DNA of 64,000 bases, from the NCBI GenBank assembly GCA_963522175.1, contig CAUQXC010000006.1, positions 1 through 64,000 of the forward strand, given 5' to 3'. The stretch is from CAKAHY01 sp963522175 (GTDB taxonomy: Bacteria; Bacillota; Clostridia; Lachnospirales; Lachnospiraceae). Position numbers and translations under genes: made by a program. Shown here one piece after another: positions 35,518 through 43,610 of the stretch (position 1 is the stretch's first letter; each line of letters begins with the position of its first letter). The notes below the pieces were generated by a model. That model was not told the DNA's origin and searched no databases. It was given only the letters and a program-made list of their open reading frames with translations.

Positions 35518-37132
35518 TACGTTTTCCCGTTTTTTTCCTGTTCTTCAGCTGAAGTTTTTTACCTTCAATCCATAAAAATGCTGATATCAGAGGAACCAAA
35601 ACCACAGCTATCCAACCTGCTACTCCAAAACCTGTCAAAACAACCGCCGTTTCTACCGCTATCGCCGCAGCACCGCTTAAAAACGGTCTGCTTACAGACT
35701 CGGCAGGCCCCTTTTCCTCAGGGACTACATCGCTTATATCATCTCTTGCTATTATATCACTTTGAGGCAAACTCTGTTCATTGGACTCAGTCACGGAATC
35801 CGCTCTCACAAAGCTGTCACTCAAGCTGCCAAAATCCCTGTCTTCAGAGCTCTCAGCACCCGAACTTTTCTCTTTTACATTTTTGTTTGCCGTTTTACGC
35901 GACTTCTTATCTACTGCTCTCTTAATACTGTCCTTAGGCTCTTTGTTATCCGAAGCATTATCCTTTGCTTCCGGTTTTTTTCTCGTAATTGACTCTGTGA
36001 GTGATCTTCTTTCTTCACTAGGCTTTATGTTCTCCGAGCCGCCCGAACCGCCCGAGCTTTCCGAATCTTTTTTGAGCTTCGGTATTATTCTATACTCATA
36101 ATGCGGAGTGTTCGGATACCTTGTACATACTCTGTACATTCTTCCGTCTTCTTCATAGCTTGCCGGTCTTTCAATCGTCCAATCCGACCACAGATGTCCC
36201 ATCGCCTCTATTTCTTCGTATCTGACCTCTCCGGTTGCTTCATTCACATACTTTCTGAGCCCCGGCTCATACTCGCTTGGGGTTCTGACTATACTTATCC
36301 TGTACCTTTCTTCTCCTCTTCCGTTATCATAATACGACGGGTTTTGATAAGCGGTATGATAAGTAGAGCCTGCAGCATACGAATGAATGAGTCCTTGAGA
36401 CATTGTAAAAAACGTAAGTAAAACAAGAACTCCCGCCAAAGCCTTTTTTACCTCCGCGTAGTACCTTCTTCCAAGCGGTATAACGGAACCGTCTTTTAAG
36501 ACAATTTCATTAAAGCTGTACTCCTTTACCACCGTACTCGCTACCAGAAAAGAACGATGTGCTCTTATAAAGTGCTTCGTATATAGGAGATTCTCAAGCT
36601 TACCCATAGTGGAGATAAACTCAAAGCTCTTATCCCTACCGTAAAATACGGTAACCACTTTACCTTTCACTTCAAAATACTTTATGGCGGAAATAGGAAT
36701 ATTTTTGTATTCACCTATTCCCGTAAACAGTATATATTCTTCCGTTTTTTCTCTTGCAAGATTAAGCACCTTCGTTATTATTTTTTCTATTTTTTCTTCC
36801 TGCGTCTCTCCTTTAACAATATAGTTAAAGGCTCTGACATCAAAAGCTCCGAGCATATGCTCCTTGGAAACGGTAAGAAATATAATCTCGCCCTCGTAAC
36901 CTTTTTCTCTTATCTTTGCGGCAGCCTCTATGCCGTTGATTTCGGGCATATTTATATCCAAAAGGAATATATCAACCGTGTTAAGCTCATCCTCAACATC
37001 AAACAAAAGCTGCTTTGCGTTTTCATATATCTCCAAATCTATAAAAATATCATTCTTTGCGGCTATCTTCTTTGTAAGTTCCGCAAAATACTCCCTTTCA
37101 AGTGCATTATCATCACACAAAATCACTCTCAC
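35510..37132 (-). CDS. Response regulator (REC-LytTR) fused to membrane and outside domains
   Basis: One open frame of 540 residues. Residues 1-125 are a receiver with the acidic pair Asp7-Asp8, phosphoacceptor Asp59 in FLLDINMPEING, Thr87 and Lys107. Residues 133-230 are a complete LytTR DNA-binding domain (HFIRAHRSFLV, DGSVIPLGRRYY). Then a hydrophobic segment at 231-254 ends in HSYAAG like a signal peptide. About 255-345 is an outside domain with YRISIVRTPSEYEPG and MGHLWSDWTIERPASYEEDG, resembling surface repeats. A charged Ser/Lys/Glu linker follows, then membrane helices at about 484-523 and a basic tail. The start is GTG, five bases after GAGGTG. It begins 21 bases after prs. Confidence 0.85.
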   Translation of the reverse strand: MRVILCDDNALEREYFAELTKKIAAKNDIFIDLEIYENAKQLLFDVEDELNTVDIFLLDINMPEINGIEAAAKIREKGYEGEIIFLTVSKEHMLGAFDVRAFNYIVKGETQEEKIEKIITKVLNLAREKTEEYILFTGIGEYKNIPISAIKYFEVKGKVVTVFYGRDKSFEFISTMGKLENLLYTKHFIRAHRSFLVASTVVKEYSFNEIVLKDGSVIPLGRRYYAEVKKALAGVLVLLTFFTMSQGLIHSYAAGSTYHTAYQNPSYYDNGRGEERYRISIVRTPSEYEPGLRKYVNEATGEVRYEEIEAMGHLWSDWTIERPASYEEDGRMYRVCTRYPNTPHYEYRIIPKLKKDSESSGGSGGSENIKPSEERRSLTESITRKKPEAKDNASDNKEPKDSIKRAVDKKSRKTANKNVKEKSSGAESSEDRDFGSLSDSFVRADSVTESNEQSLPQSDIIARDDISDVVPEEKGPAESVSRPFLSGAAAIAVETAVVLTGFGVAGWIAVVLVPLISAFLWIEGKKLQLKNRKKTGKRNE

Positions 37133-37153
37133 TCAAACACCTCATACAAAAAA

Positions 37154-38344
37154 CTATTGTTTTTTACTTTCCCTGAATTTCTCCAAGACCTTATTAATTC
37201 TTTCTGTCGGTGTCATAAATTCGCTTATAGAAACATCATGGTTCAAATTGTCTATTATAAGCGCTATATACTTACTCATATCGACACTCGTATAATATGG
37301 TCTGCTTAAAAGCTCCGGAGATTGATAAATAACATTTGTCGTTAAAATTCCGTCTATTAAACCTTTTTCATAATACTCGTCAAAAGTGGCAAGCCCGTTT
37401 GTAAACAAGCCGAAGGTGGCACAGATAAATACTCTTCTTGCCTTTCTCGACTTAAGCTCCCTTGCCACTTCCTGAACACTTTCCCCCGAAGAGATCATGT
37501 CATCTATTATTATAAGATCCTTACCTTCAACATTACTTCCCAAAAACTCATGTGCGAGTATAGGGTTTCTTCCGTTCACAACCTTGGTGTAATCTCTTCT
37601 TTTGTAGAACATACCTACATCAAGCCCCAGCATGTTTGCGAAATATATCGCTCTTCCCATAGCTCCCTCGTCCGGGCTTATGATCATCATGCTTTTTGAA
37701 TCTACGTTAAGGTCGGGATAATTCTTAAGTAATGCCTTTGTAAACTGATAAGTAGGCTGTATGCTTTCAAAGCTTTTTAAAGGAATGGCATTTTGCACCC
37801 TCGGATCATGAGCATCAAAGGTCAGGATATTATCCACTCCCATAGACACAAGCTCCTGCAAGGCAAGAGCGCAGTCCAAAGATTCTCTTTTTGTTCTCTT
37901 GTGCTGTCTGCTTTCATACAGGAACGGCATAATTACGTTTATTCTTCTGGCTTTTCCCGCCGCAGCCGCAATAATTCTTTTAAGATCCTGATAATGGTCG
38001 TCCGGCGACATATGGTTTGTCATTCCGTATAAAGAGTATGTCATATTGTAATTACAAACATCAACCATAAGGTATAAGTCCATTCCCCTTATAGACTCTT
38101 CAAAGGCACCCTTGGCTTCTCCCGAACCGAATCTGTTTATTTTAGATTTGACAATATACGAATCTCTTTGATAACCCGCAAATACTATAGTATTTGTGGT
38201 ATCAGTCTGCTCATTTGCATTTTGGTTTCTCCAATTTGCAAGGTACCAATCCACTTTTTTGCTGAGTGCTTCACAGCTTGCCAAAGGTACAAGTCCCAAA
38301 GGTCCTACAGGTATGGTTTCTATTTTTCTAATCGCTTTTGACAT
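37154..38344 (-). CDS. prs: Ribose-phosphate pyrophosphokinase (long form)
   Basis: About 396 residues, against about 315 in the common class I enzyme; long forms are usual in Lachnospiraceae. It makes PRPP from ribose 5-phosphate and ATP for nucleotides, His and Trp. The PRPP-binding loop is DLIIIDDMISSGESVQEVA, and the catalytic flexible loop has KRTKRESLDCA in place of the usual KAR pattern. FDAHDPRVQNAI matches the family's DLHA region. The start ATG 38344 follows GGAGG by five bases and overlaps the end of dnaC. The anchored regulator gene follows after 21 bases. Confidence 0.88.
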   Translation of the reverse strand: MSKAIRKIETIPVGPLGLVPLASCEALSKKVDWYLANWRNQNANEQTDTTNTIVFAGYQRDSYIVKSKINRFGSGEAKGAFEESIRGMDLYLMVDVCNYNMTYSLYGMTNHMSPDDHYQDLKRIIAAAAGKARRINVIMPFLYESRQHKRTKRESLDCALALQELVSMGVDNILTFDAHDPRVQNAIPLKSFESIQPTYQFTKALLKNYPDLNVDSKSMMIISPDEGAMGRAIYFANMLGLDVGMFYKRRDYTKVVNGRNPILAHEFLGSNVEGKDLIIIDDMISSGESVQEVARELKSRKARRVFICATFGLFTNGLATFDEYYEKGLIDGILTTNVIYQSPELLSRPYYTSVDMSKYIALIIDNLNHDVSISEFMTPTERINKVLEKFRESKKQ

Positions 38345-39341
38345 CTCTTCCTCCAATTTTTCTGCTTTTTATTCTTATGTCATCCCCATAAAGCATAATA
38401 ACCTTATATAAACTCATCAACCTTGAACTGAGTCTCTCGCTGTATATGTCTCTTATCATATTCATAGAAAGATTTGTAGAAATAATAGTTGATTTGTCCT
38501 CGTTTATCCTGTTGTTGATTATACGAAATAACTGCGAACTTGTCCATGAATTGGGAGATTCCGTCCCCAAATCATCTATGATAAGAAGCTCACAGGTATC
38601 CACATAGTCGTTTATAAGCAGTTCCTCTTCTTCATCGCTTCTTTCGATTCTCGCCTTTTGCAAATGCTCAAACAACTGTGAGCTTGTCAAATACAAAACC
38701 GAATGATATGTATCGAGGAGTTCCTTTGCTATACTGTTGCTTAAAAAGCTCTTTCCCACTCCGGTATTTCCCATAAAAAGCAGGTTCGTCTTTTTTACAT
38801 CAAAATCCCTCACAAAGTTTTTACAGTTCTCAAGTACCTTTTTCATATACTCTCTTGCGGTTAAACCCGTGCTTGTTATCTGCCTCTCGTTATCGAAATA
38901 TTCCAGATTGAAATTTTCAAAATTTTCTCTTTCAAGTATAGGTCTTATATTGGACTTTTCATAGAGCTTACTTATAAGCCTCGCATTAAAGCAACGACAA
39001 CGCCCGGTCTGTGTCATACCTGTGTCCTTGCAAATGCTGCAGTTATATTCCATCTCCATATAGTTCGGTGCAAAACCGTTCATTTCAAGCAGTTGTGCTT
39101 TTTTTGCCTTTATTTCGTCAATTTCCGCACCGAAGCCGTCCATGGCGGATCTGTCCTTTGAACGCATATATTCTTTGTATCTTCTTAAAGCGGATCCCGA
39201 AGCCTGTGCATTCAGCTCTTTCATTTCGGGTATCTTTTCGTAAACTTCTTCAAGCCTTCTTTCAAGCTTTGCTCTTTGCTCAGCCTGCATAGCTTCATAT
39301 TCACGCATAATCTCATTGTACTGTGAATTACTAAATGACAT
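38328..39341 (-). CDS. dnaC: DnaC/DnaI-type ATP-binding helicase loader
   Basis: About 337 residues. N-terminal helices (1-100) are followed by a zinc-like CSICKDTGMTQTGRCRC cluster with four or more Cys, then an AAA+ domain. Walker A is FMGNTGVGKSFLSNSIAKE, Walker B LLIIDDLGTE, sensor STNLSMNMI. This is the primosomal DnaC/DnaI organisation for loading DnaB on the origin. The start is ATG 39341, next to AAAGGAG. It sits downstream of dnaD and overlaps prs by 17 bases. Confidence 0.9.
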   Translation of the reverse strand: MSFSNSQYNEIMREYEAMQAEQRAKLERRLEEVYEKIPEMKELNAQASGSALRRYKEYMRSKDRSAMDGFGAEIDEIKAKKAQLLEMNGFAPNYMEMEYNCSICKDTGMTQTGRCRCFNARLISKLYEKSNIRPILERENFENFNLEYFDNERQITSTGLTAREYMKKVLENCKNFVRDFDVKKTNLLFMGNTGVGKSFLSNSIAKELLDTYHSVLYLTSSQLFEHLQKARIERSDEEEELLINDYVDTCELLIIDDLGTESPNSWTSSQLFRIINNRINEDKSTIISTNLSMNMIRDIYSERLSSRLMSLYKVIMLYGDDIRIKSRKIGGRDVKSD

Positions 39342-39401
39342 AGGACTCCTTTCCACATCATTTTATTTTAACATTTTTCGAAATCTTTTTCCACAAAAAT
39401 C

Positions 39402-40442
39402 TTAAAATTCTTTTAATGTTCTTTCATATAGATCCGAATCCAAGTCATCCGTTCTCTGTGAAAAATTATGGAAACGATTCGGAGACTTGACCGCTACGGC
39501 ATTTTTAAATTTTTTATCTCTTTTTTCTTCCTGCTGTCTCTTATACTCCTTATCCTCGTCCTCTATCTGGCTCATAGTTCTTACTTCATTTTCATACCAT
39601 TTGGAAAGTATGCTGTCCGCATACTGAAAACTCGGCTTCGTAAGCTGCTCTACGGTCTTTTCACAGGCTCTTTCCACCATCTGCGCCGTAAATCCGTATT
39701 CATCAAACCACTTGTTTATATAATCAAGCTCCTGTCTTATGGGGCTTCTGTCCGAAATACCGAAGGATCTTAAGACTGTCCATACTCTTGAATTATAGAT
39801 ATTTGAAACCATCTTTGCCTTTTCGACACTGTCTACCCCCGACTTGTGCCACTCTATAGCCGTAGCCTCTATGTATCGTAAGCTTGTCTTATTCTTTGAT
39901 GCACATATCTCTATTAAATACTCCAGAAGCTCATAGGACATTCCCAATCCGCCCTCATCATACAAAAAAGCCAAGGTCTGTATATCCGTCTGAGTAAAAA
40001 TTTTTTTAAGGTACTTTTGTCCGACAAAAACAATCATTTTAAAGCCTGTATCCCCTTCAAGCTTCGACATATTAAGGCTGTTCTTTATATCCCTTATATC
40101 CTCTTCTTTTACGGACTCCTCTAAAACTTCATACTTTTCAGGCTCTTTTTTTACAGCTTCGGCAGGCTCCGCCTTTAAGATTCTTGCGGGCTCTCTCTTT
40201 TCCTCCTTTACCTTGAATACGCCCTTATCCTCCCAAAACCTCACCGCCCTTAGGACATCCGATTCAAGCATATTCAGAGCATCGACAATCCCGTCCGTCT
40301 CTATTCCTTCACTGTAGTTTCTCAATATATATAAATAAACTTTGATGTATTCTCCGTTTGTTACAGGCATGTACTCGTCTATTATCTTTTTGGGAATGAT
40401 AAACATTTCATCGGCTCCCATTTTTTCAAATTCAAGCAACAT
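39402..40442 (-). CDS. dnaD: DnaD domain replication initiation protein
   Basis: About 346 residues. An N-terminal winged-helix region (MFIIPKKIIDEYMPVTNGEYIKVYLY at its start, shown in shorter parts here: NGEYIKVYLYIL) precedes a DnaB_2/DnaD domain (about 155-300) with YLIEICASKNKTSLRYIEAT and a final YKRQQEEKRDKKF. DnaD proteins remodel origin DNA and help load the helicase. The start is ATG 40442, after GAGGAGAG. It leads the operon dnaD-dnaC-prs-regulator. DnaA-like boxes lie about 100-150 bases upstream. Confidence 0.88.
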   Translation of the reverse strand: MLLEFEKMGADEMFIIPKKIIDEYMPVTNGEYIKVYLYILRNYSEGIETDGIVDALNMLESDVLRAVRFWEDKGVFKVKEEKREPARILKAEPAEAVKKEPEKYEVLEESVKEEDIRDIKNSLNMSKLEGDTGFKMIVFVGQKYLKKIFTQTDIQTLAFLYDEGGLGMSYELLEYLIEICASKNKTSLRYIEATAIEWHKSGVDSVEKAKMVSNIYNSRVWTVLRSFGISDRSPIRQELDYINKWFDEYGFTAQMVERACEKTVEQLTKPSFQYADSILSKWYENEVRTMSQIEDEDKEYKRQQEEKRDKKFKNAVAVKSPNRFHNFSQRTDDLDSDLYERTLKEF

Positions 40443-40538
40443 AAATCTTCTCTCCTCAAAAGTTTTTGCTATGTGCAAAACTATATTTTCTATAAGAATA
40501 GCATAAGTAAAACTAAAATAAAATAGCTGTAAAATCCA

Positions 40539-40595
40539 AAAATCCACAAGTTTATCAACATTACTGTCGTTTTATCTTGTGGATTTTGTGGATAA
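40539..40595. promoter_or_regulatory. DnaA-box-like cluster upstream of dnaD
   Basis: TGTGGATAA at 40587-40595 is the exact complement of the DnaA box TTATCCACA. TTATCAACA at 40552-40560 is a one-mismatch box. AAAATCCACAAG (40539-40550) and CTTGTGGATTTT (40576-40587) form a perfect 12 bp inverted repeat with box-like cores. The cluster lies between the murC stop and dnaD. It fits control of the primosome operon by DnaA. It could also form a hairpin at the end of the murC transcript. Confidence 0.6.
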
Positions 40596-41969
40596 CTACA
40601 GTCCTAAGAGTTTTTCTCCTACTTTTACTATGTCTCCTGCGCCCATAGTTATGCACATATCTTGTGGAGAAAGTTTTTCAAGTAAAAATGTTTCTATTTC
40701 ATCAAAGGTATCAAAGCAGTATACCTCTTTTCCCTTTGATTTAAGCAGCTCGGCAATATCCTTCGAGCTTACTCCCAAATCATCGGTTTCCCTTGCCGGA
40801 TATATTTTCGCGAGAACGACTATATCCGCAAGCATAAGAGCCGAAGCAAATTCATTCAAAAAAGCCTTTGTTCTTGTATACGTATGCGGCTGGAAAACGC
40901 ATACCGTTCTTTTATTGGGATATCTGCCTGCCGCCTTGAGGCTTGCTTCTATTTCCTGAGGATGATGTGCATAATCATCCACAATCAAAATATCTCCCGG
41001 CAAAACACCCTTTTTTTCAAATCTTCTTTTCGCACCTTCAAACTTTGTCAAGGCTCTCTTAATAGTTTCACGGTCTATACCCATACTAAGAGCCACGCCT
41101 ATCGCCGCAAGAGCGTTGTGCACATTATGCTCGCCCGTGGTTGAAAGCTTTATAAGTCCGCAGTCTTCTTTATAAGCCTTACATATAAAACTTACTCTGC
41201 CCTCCTCGTCAAAAGCTATATCTTGTGCCGTAACATCCGCATTTTCGGAGCCTATGGTTATGACTTTTCCCTTAAAATCCTTTATAAAATAGGAACAGTC
41301 TTTGATTTCATCATTAATTACAAGTATACCCTTGTCGTCAAGTCTCTCAACAAACTTCTTAAAGGAAGCCCTTATATCGTCTATATCCTTGAAAAAGTCA
41401 AGGTGATCCGCCTCAACATTCAGTATCACCTCGATATTAGGGTTAAAATCCAAAAAAGAATTGGTATACTCACATGCCTCGGTAAGAAAAATATCTCCCG
41501 AGCCTATTCTCAGATTTCCTCCTATCGCTTTAAGCATACCGCCTATAGAAATGGTAGGATCCAATCCCGCTTCAAGAAAAATATGACTCAGCATAGCCGT
41601 TGTGGTCGTCTTTCCGTGAGTTCCGGCAACTGCAACGGAAGTATTAAACTCCGTCATAATACTTCCCAAAAGCTTCGCTCTGCTTATGAGAGGTATTTTA
41701 AGCTCCTTAGCCCTCACATACTCAGGGTGGTCCTCATGTATAGCCGCCGTGTACACAACATAGTCTATGTCGCTTTCTATATTCTTTGCAACCTGCCTAT
41801 AATTAAGCTTTACCCCCTTTGCTTCAAGTCCCTTTGTCAACTCGCTTTCTTTCATATCGGAGCCTGATATGATAAAGCCTTTTTTCAGTAGAATCTCCGC
41901 AAGACCGCTCATACTTACTCCGCCTATTCCTATAAAGTATATATGTGCTTTTTTATCAAAATCTATCAT
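40596..41969 (-). CDS. murC: UDP-N-acetylmuramate-L-alanine ligase
   Basis: A protein of 457 residues. It joins the first peptide residue to UDP-MurNAc in peptidoglycan synthesis in the cytoplasm. FIGIGGVSMSGLAEIL binds the nucleotide sugar near residue 13. The ATP loop is GTHGKTTTTAML near 115. EACEYTNSFL, HNALAAIGVA and VDDYAHHPQEI complete the Mur ligase set. It is the last gene of ppaC-aroK-flavin reductase-queT-murC, 21 bases after queT. Confidence 0.96.
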   Translation of the reverse strand: MIDFDKKAHIYFIGIGGVSMSGLAEILLKKGFIISGSDMKESELTKGLEAKGVKLNYRQVAKNIESDIDYVVYTAAIHEDHPEYVRAKELKIPLISRAKLLGSIMTEFNTSVAVAGTHGKTTTTAMLSHIFLEAGLDPTISIGGMLKAIGGNLRIGSGDIFLTEACEYTNSFLDFNPNIEVILNVEADHLDFFKDIDDIRASFKKFVERLDDKGILVINDEIKDCSYFIKDFKGKVITIGSENADVTAQDIAFDEEGRVSFICKAYKEDCGLIKLSTTGEHNVHNALAAIGVALSMGIDRETIKRALTKFEGAKRRFEKKGVLPGDILIVDDYAHHPQEIEASLKAAGRYPNKRTVCVFQPHTYTRTKAFLNEFASALMLADIVVLAKIYPARETDDLGVSSKDIAELLKSKGKEVYCFDTFDEIETFLLEKLSPQDMCITMGAGDIVKVGEKLLGL

Positions 41970-41990
41970 TCTCAGCCTCCGCTTTCATAC

Positions 41991-42476
41991 CTAATCTTCT
42001 TTAAATATAATATTTCTGTATTTTTCCAATACAAGTCTTAAAGCATTTCCCAAAATACCTACAGCTATAATCTCGCCTATTCCTACCGTAAGCATCATAA
42101 ACAAAATCATATCCTCAGCTCCGTATGCATACCTTAAGACGAACGGGATAACCAGTGCATTCACTATTATCGGCGGAAGCGCACTCAAAAATCCTTTTTT
42201 TCTGAGTACATAAGTTCCGTAAGCTCCGAGCAGAGTAGCCAGACTTCCGAAAATAATATCCGGTAAAGCCGCAGCTCCGAGCCAGTTAGCCAAAAGACAG
42301 CCTATAAAAACTCCGGGTATTGCCGCCGGTGTAAATACCGGTAAAATAACCAAGGCTTCGCTTATCCTAAACTGGATCGCACCGAAGCTTATAGGTAAAA
42401 AGGCAAGTGTCAGAGCCACATACAAGGCTCCGATAATACCGCCGTACACAAGGTTTCTCACATTCTTATTATTCAT
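41991..42476 (-). CDS. queT: QueT family transporter (queuosine precursor ECF S component)
   Basis: A protein of 161 residues with five or six membrane helices. The helix-1 region ALYVALTLAFLPISFGAIQFR, quoted here only in part as LPISFGAIQFRISEAL, is characteristic of QueT. It likely imports a queuosine precursor with a shared ECF module. Known queT genes often have a preQ1 riboswitch; here the gene starts 18 bases after the flavin reductase gene, so no switch sits directly before it. It lies in the middle of a housekeeping operon. Confidence 0.85.
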   Translation of the reverse strand: MNNKNVRNLVYGGIIGALYVALTLAFLPISFGAIQFRISEALVILPVFTPAAIPGVFIGCLLANWLGAAALPDIIFGSLATLLGAYGTYVLRKKGFLSALPPIIVNALVIPFVLRYAYGAEDMILFMMLTVGIGEIIAVGILGNALRLVLEKYRNIIFKED

Positions 42477-42494
42477 TATTCATTCTCCTTAGTT

Positions 42495-43091
42495 TTATTT
42501 AGAGTGTGGATGGTTTCGAACACACTTTTTCTTTTTTCTGACACTGAAACCGAAATTTCCCAGAAGATTTCCAAGTCCCATGTAGTCACCATGAGAGTAT
42601 ACTATAGGCTTGGCTTTTTTTAAATCAAATTTTCCTTTTTCATCTATATATTTTTTATCTACGCTCACGGCAAGCACCTTTGCAAGGAACATATCATGCG
42701 TTCCGAGGCTTATAATATCGCAAACTTTACACTCCAAGGCTATGGGAGCTTCCGCTATATAGGGTGCCTTAACCTCTTTTGAAACACCCTTTGTAAGCTT
42801 AAGCTCCTTAAACTTATCCATATCTCTTCCGGATCTTACACCTGCAGTATCAGTTTGCCTGACCAAATCCTCCGTACAGATGTTTATAACAAATTCTTTG
42901 CTTTCCTTAAGTATCCGATAGGAATGTCTTCCGGGTCTTACCGATATATACACCATAGGCGGGTCGGAACATACCGTACCCGTCCATGCTATGGTAATAA
43001 TATTGGAATTCCCTTCACTGTCCGCCATACTGACCATAACCGCCGGAACGGGATAAAGCATATTACCGCCTCTCCAAAATTCTCTTTCCAT
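42495..43091 (-). CDS. Flavin reductase family protein (FMN-binding split barrel)
   Basis: A protein of 198 residues with a flavin-binding split barrel: YPVPAVMVSMAD, NIITIAWTGTVCSDPPMVYI and SVRPGRHSYRILKES give the FMN pocket, and EFVINICTEDLVRQTD follows. Members use reduced FMN or act as flavoredoxins. The partner here is unknown. The C-terminus is a basic tail, KKKKCVRNHPHSK. The ATG overlaps the aroK stop as TAATG. Confidence 0.88.
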   Translation of the reverse strand: MEREFWRGGNMLYPVPAVMVSMADSEGNSNIITIAWTGTVCSDPPMVYISVRPGRHSYRILKESKEFVINICTEDLVRQTDTAGVRSGRDMDKFKELKLTKGVSKEVKAPYIAEAPIALECKVCDIISLGTHDMFLAKVLAVSVDKKYIDEKGKFDLKKAKPIVYSHGDYMGLGNLLGNFGFSVRKKKKCVRNHPHSK

Positions 43092-43603
43092 TACAGTGCC
43101 TCATATTCTTTGCAGATTTCGTCAACTATGGCACTTAGACTTTTCTTCATCTCATTGACCGTAATATCGGCATATTTTTTATATAACGGAACCCTTTCAT
43201 TATACAGACTCTTGAGTGTCTGCCCCTTTTTCAAAGTAACTCCTCTTTCATTCAGGTCTCCGAGCCTTGATTTGATGGCGTTATAAGATAATTCCAAATA
43301 GATTACGGTACTTATATTTTTAAGGTTTTCCATAGCTTTTTCACCGTAAATCACGCTTCCGCCCGGAGAAATTATGCTGTTTTCAACCTGCAGCTTTGCA
43401 TTTACCTCATCTTCTATTTGTCTGAAGCCGTCCTGACCGTACTTTGCTATAATCTCCTTAAGTTTCATGCCGTATTGCTCCTGTATTACAATGTCGACAT
43501 CGACAAAACTTTTGCCCAGTCTTTTTGCCAAAACGACTCCAACCGAACTTTTGCCCGAAGCGGGCATTCCTATTAATGTTATATTGTTCTTTTTGTTTAT
43601 CAT
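43091..43603 (-). CDS. aroK: Shikimate kinase
   Basis: A protein of 170 residues. The P-loop GMPASGKSSVGVVLA near residue 12, DVDIVIQEQYGMKLKEI with the shikimate-binding Asp, FRQIEDEV and ISPGGSVI are the family motifs. It phosphorylates shikimate with ATP on the way to chorismate, which the pheA product uses. It begins 7 bases after ppaC and overlaps the flavin reductase gene by one base. Confidence 0.93.
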   Translation of the reverse strand: MINKKNNITLIGMPASGKSSVGVVLAKRLGKSFVDVDIVIQEQYGMKLKEIIAKYGQDGFRQIEDEVNAKLQVENSIISPGGSVIYGEKAMENLKNISTVIYLELSYNAIKSRLGDLNERGVTLKKGQTLKSLYNERVPLYKKYADITVNEMKKSLSAIVDEICKEYEAL

Positions 43604-43610
43604 AAATATC

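Noticed and set aside
36357..36402. Two separate genes with an internal start at Met244 instead of one fusion
   Set aside because: The ATG for Met244 has no ribosome-binding site, and the frame is continuous through the LytTR end. A rare TTG at residue 232 with a distant GAGG is conceivable but weak.
42477..42494. preQ1 riboswitch before queT
   Set aside because: Only 18 bases separate queT from the preceding gene, which is too short for the aptamer at this position.
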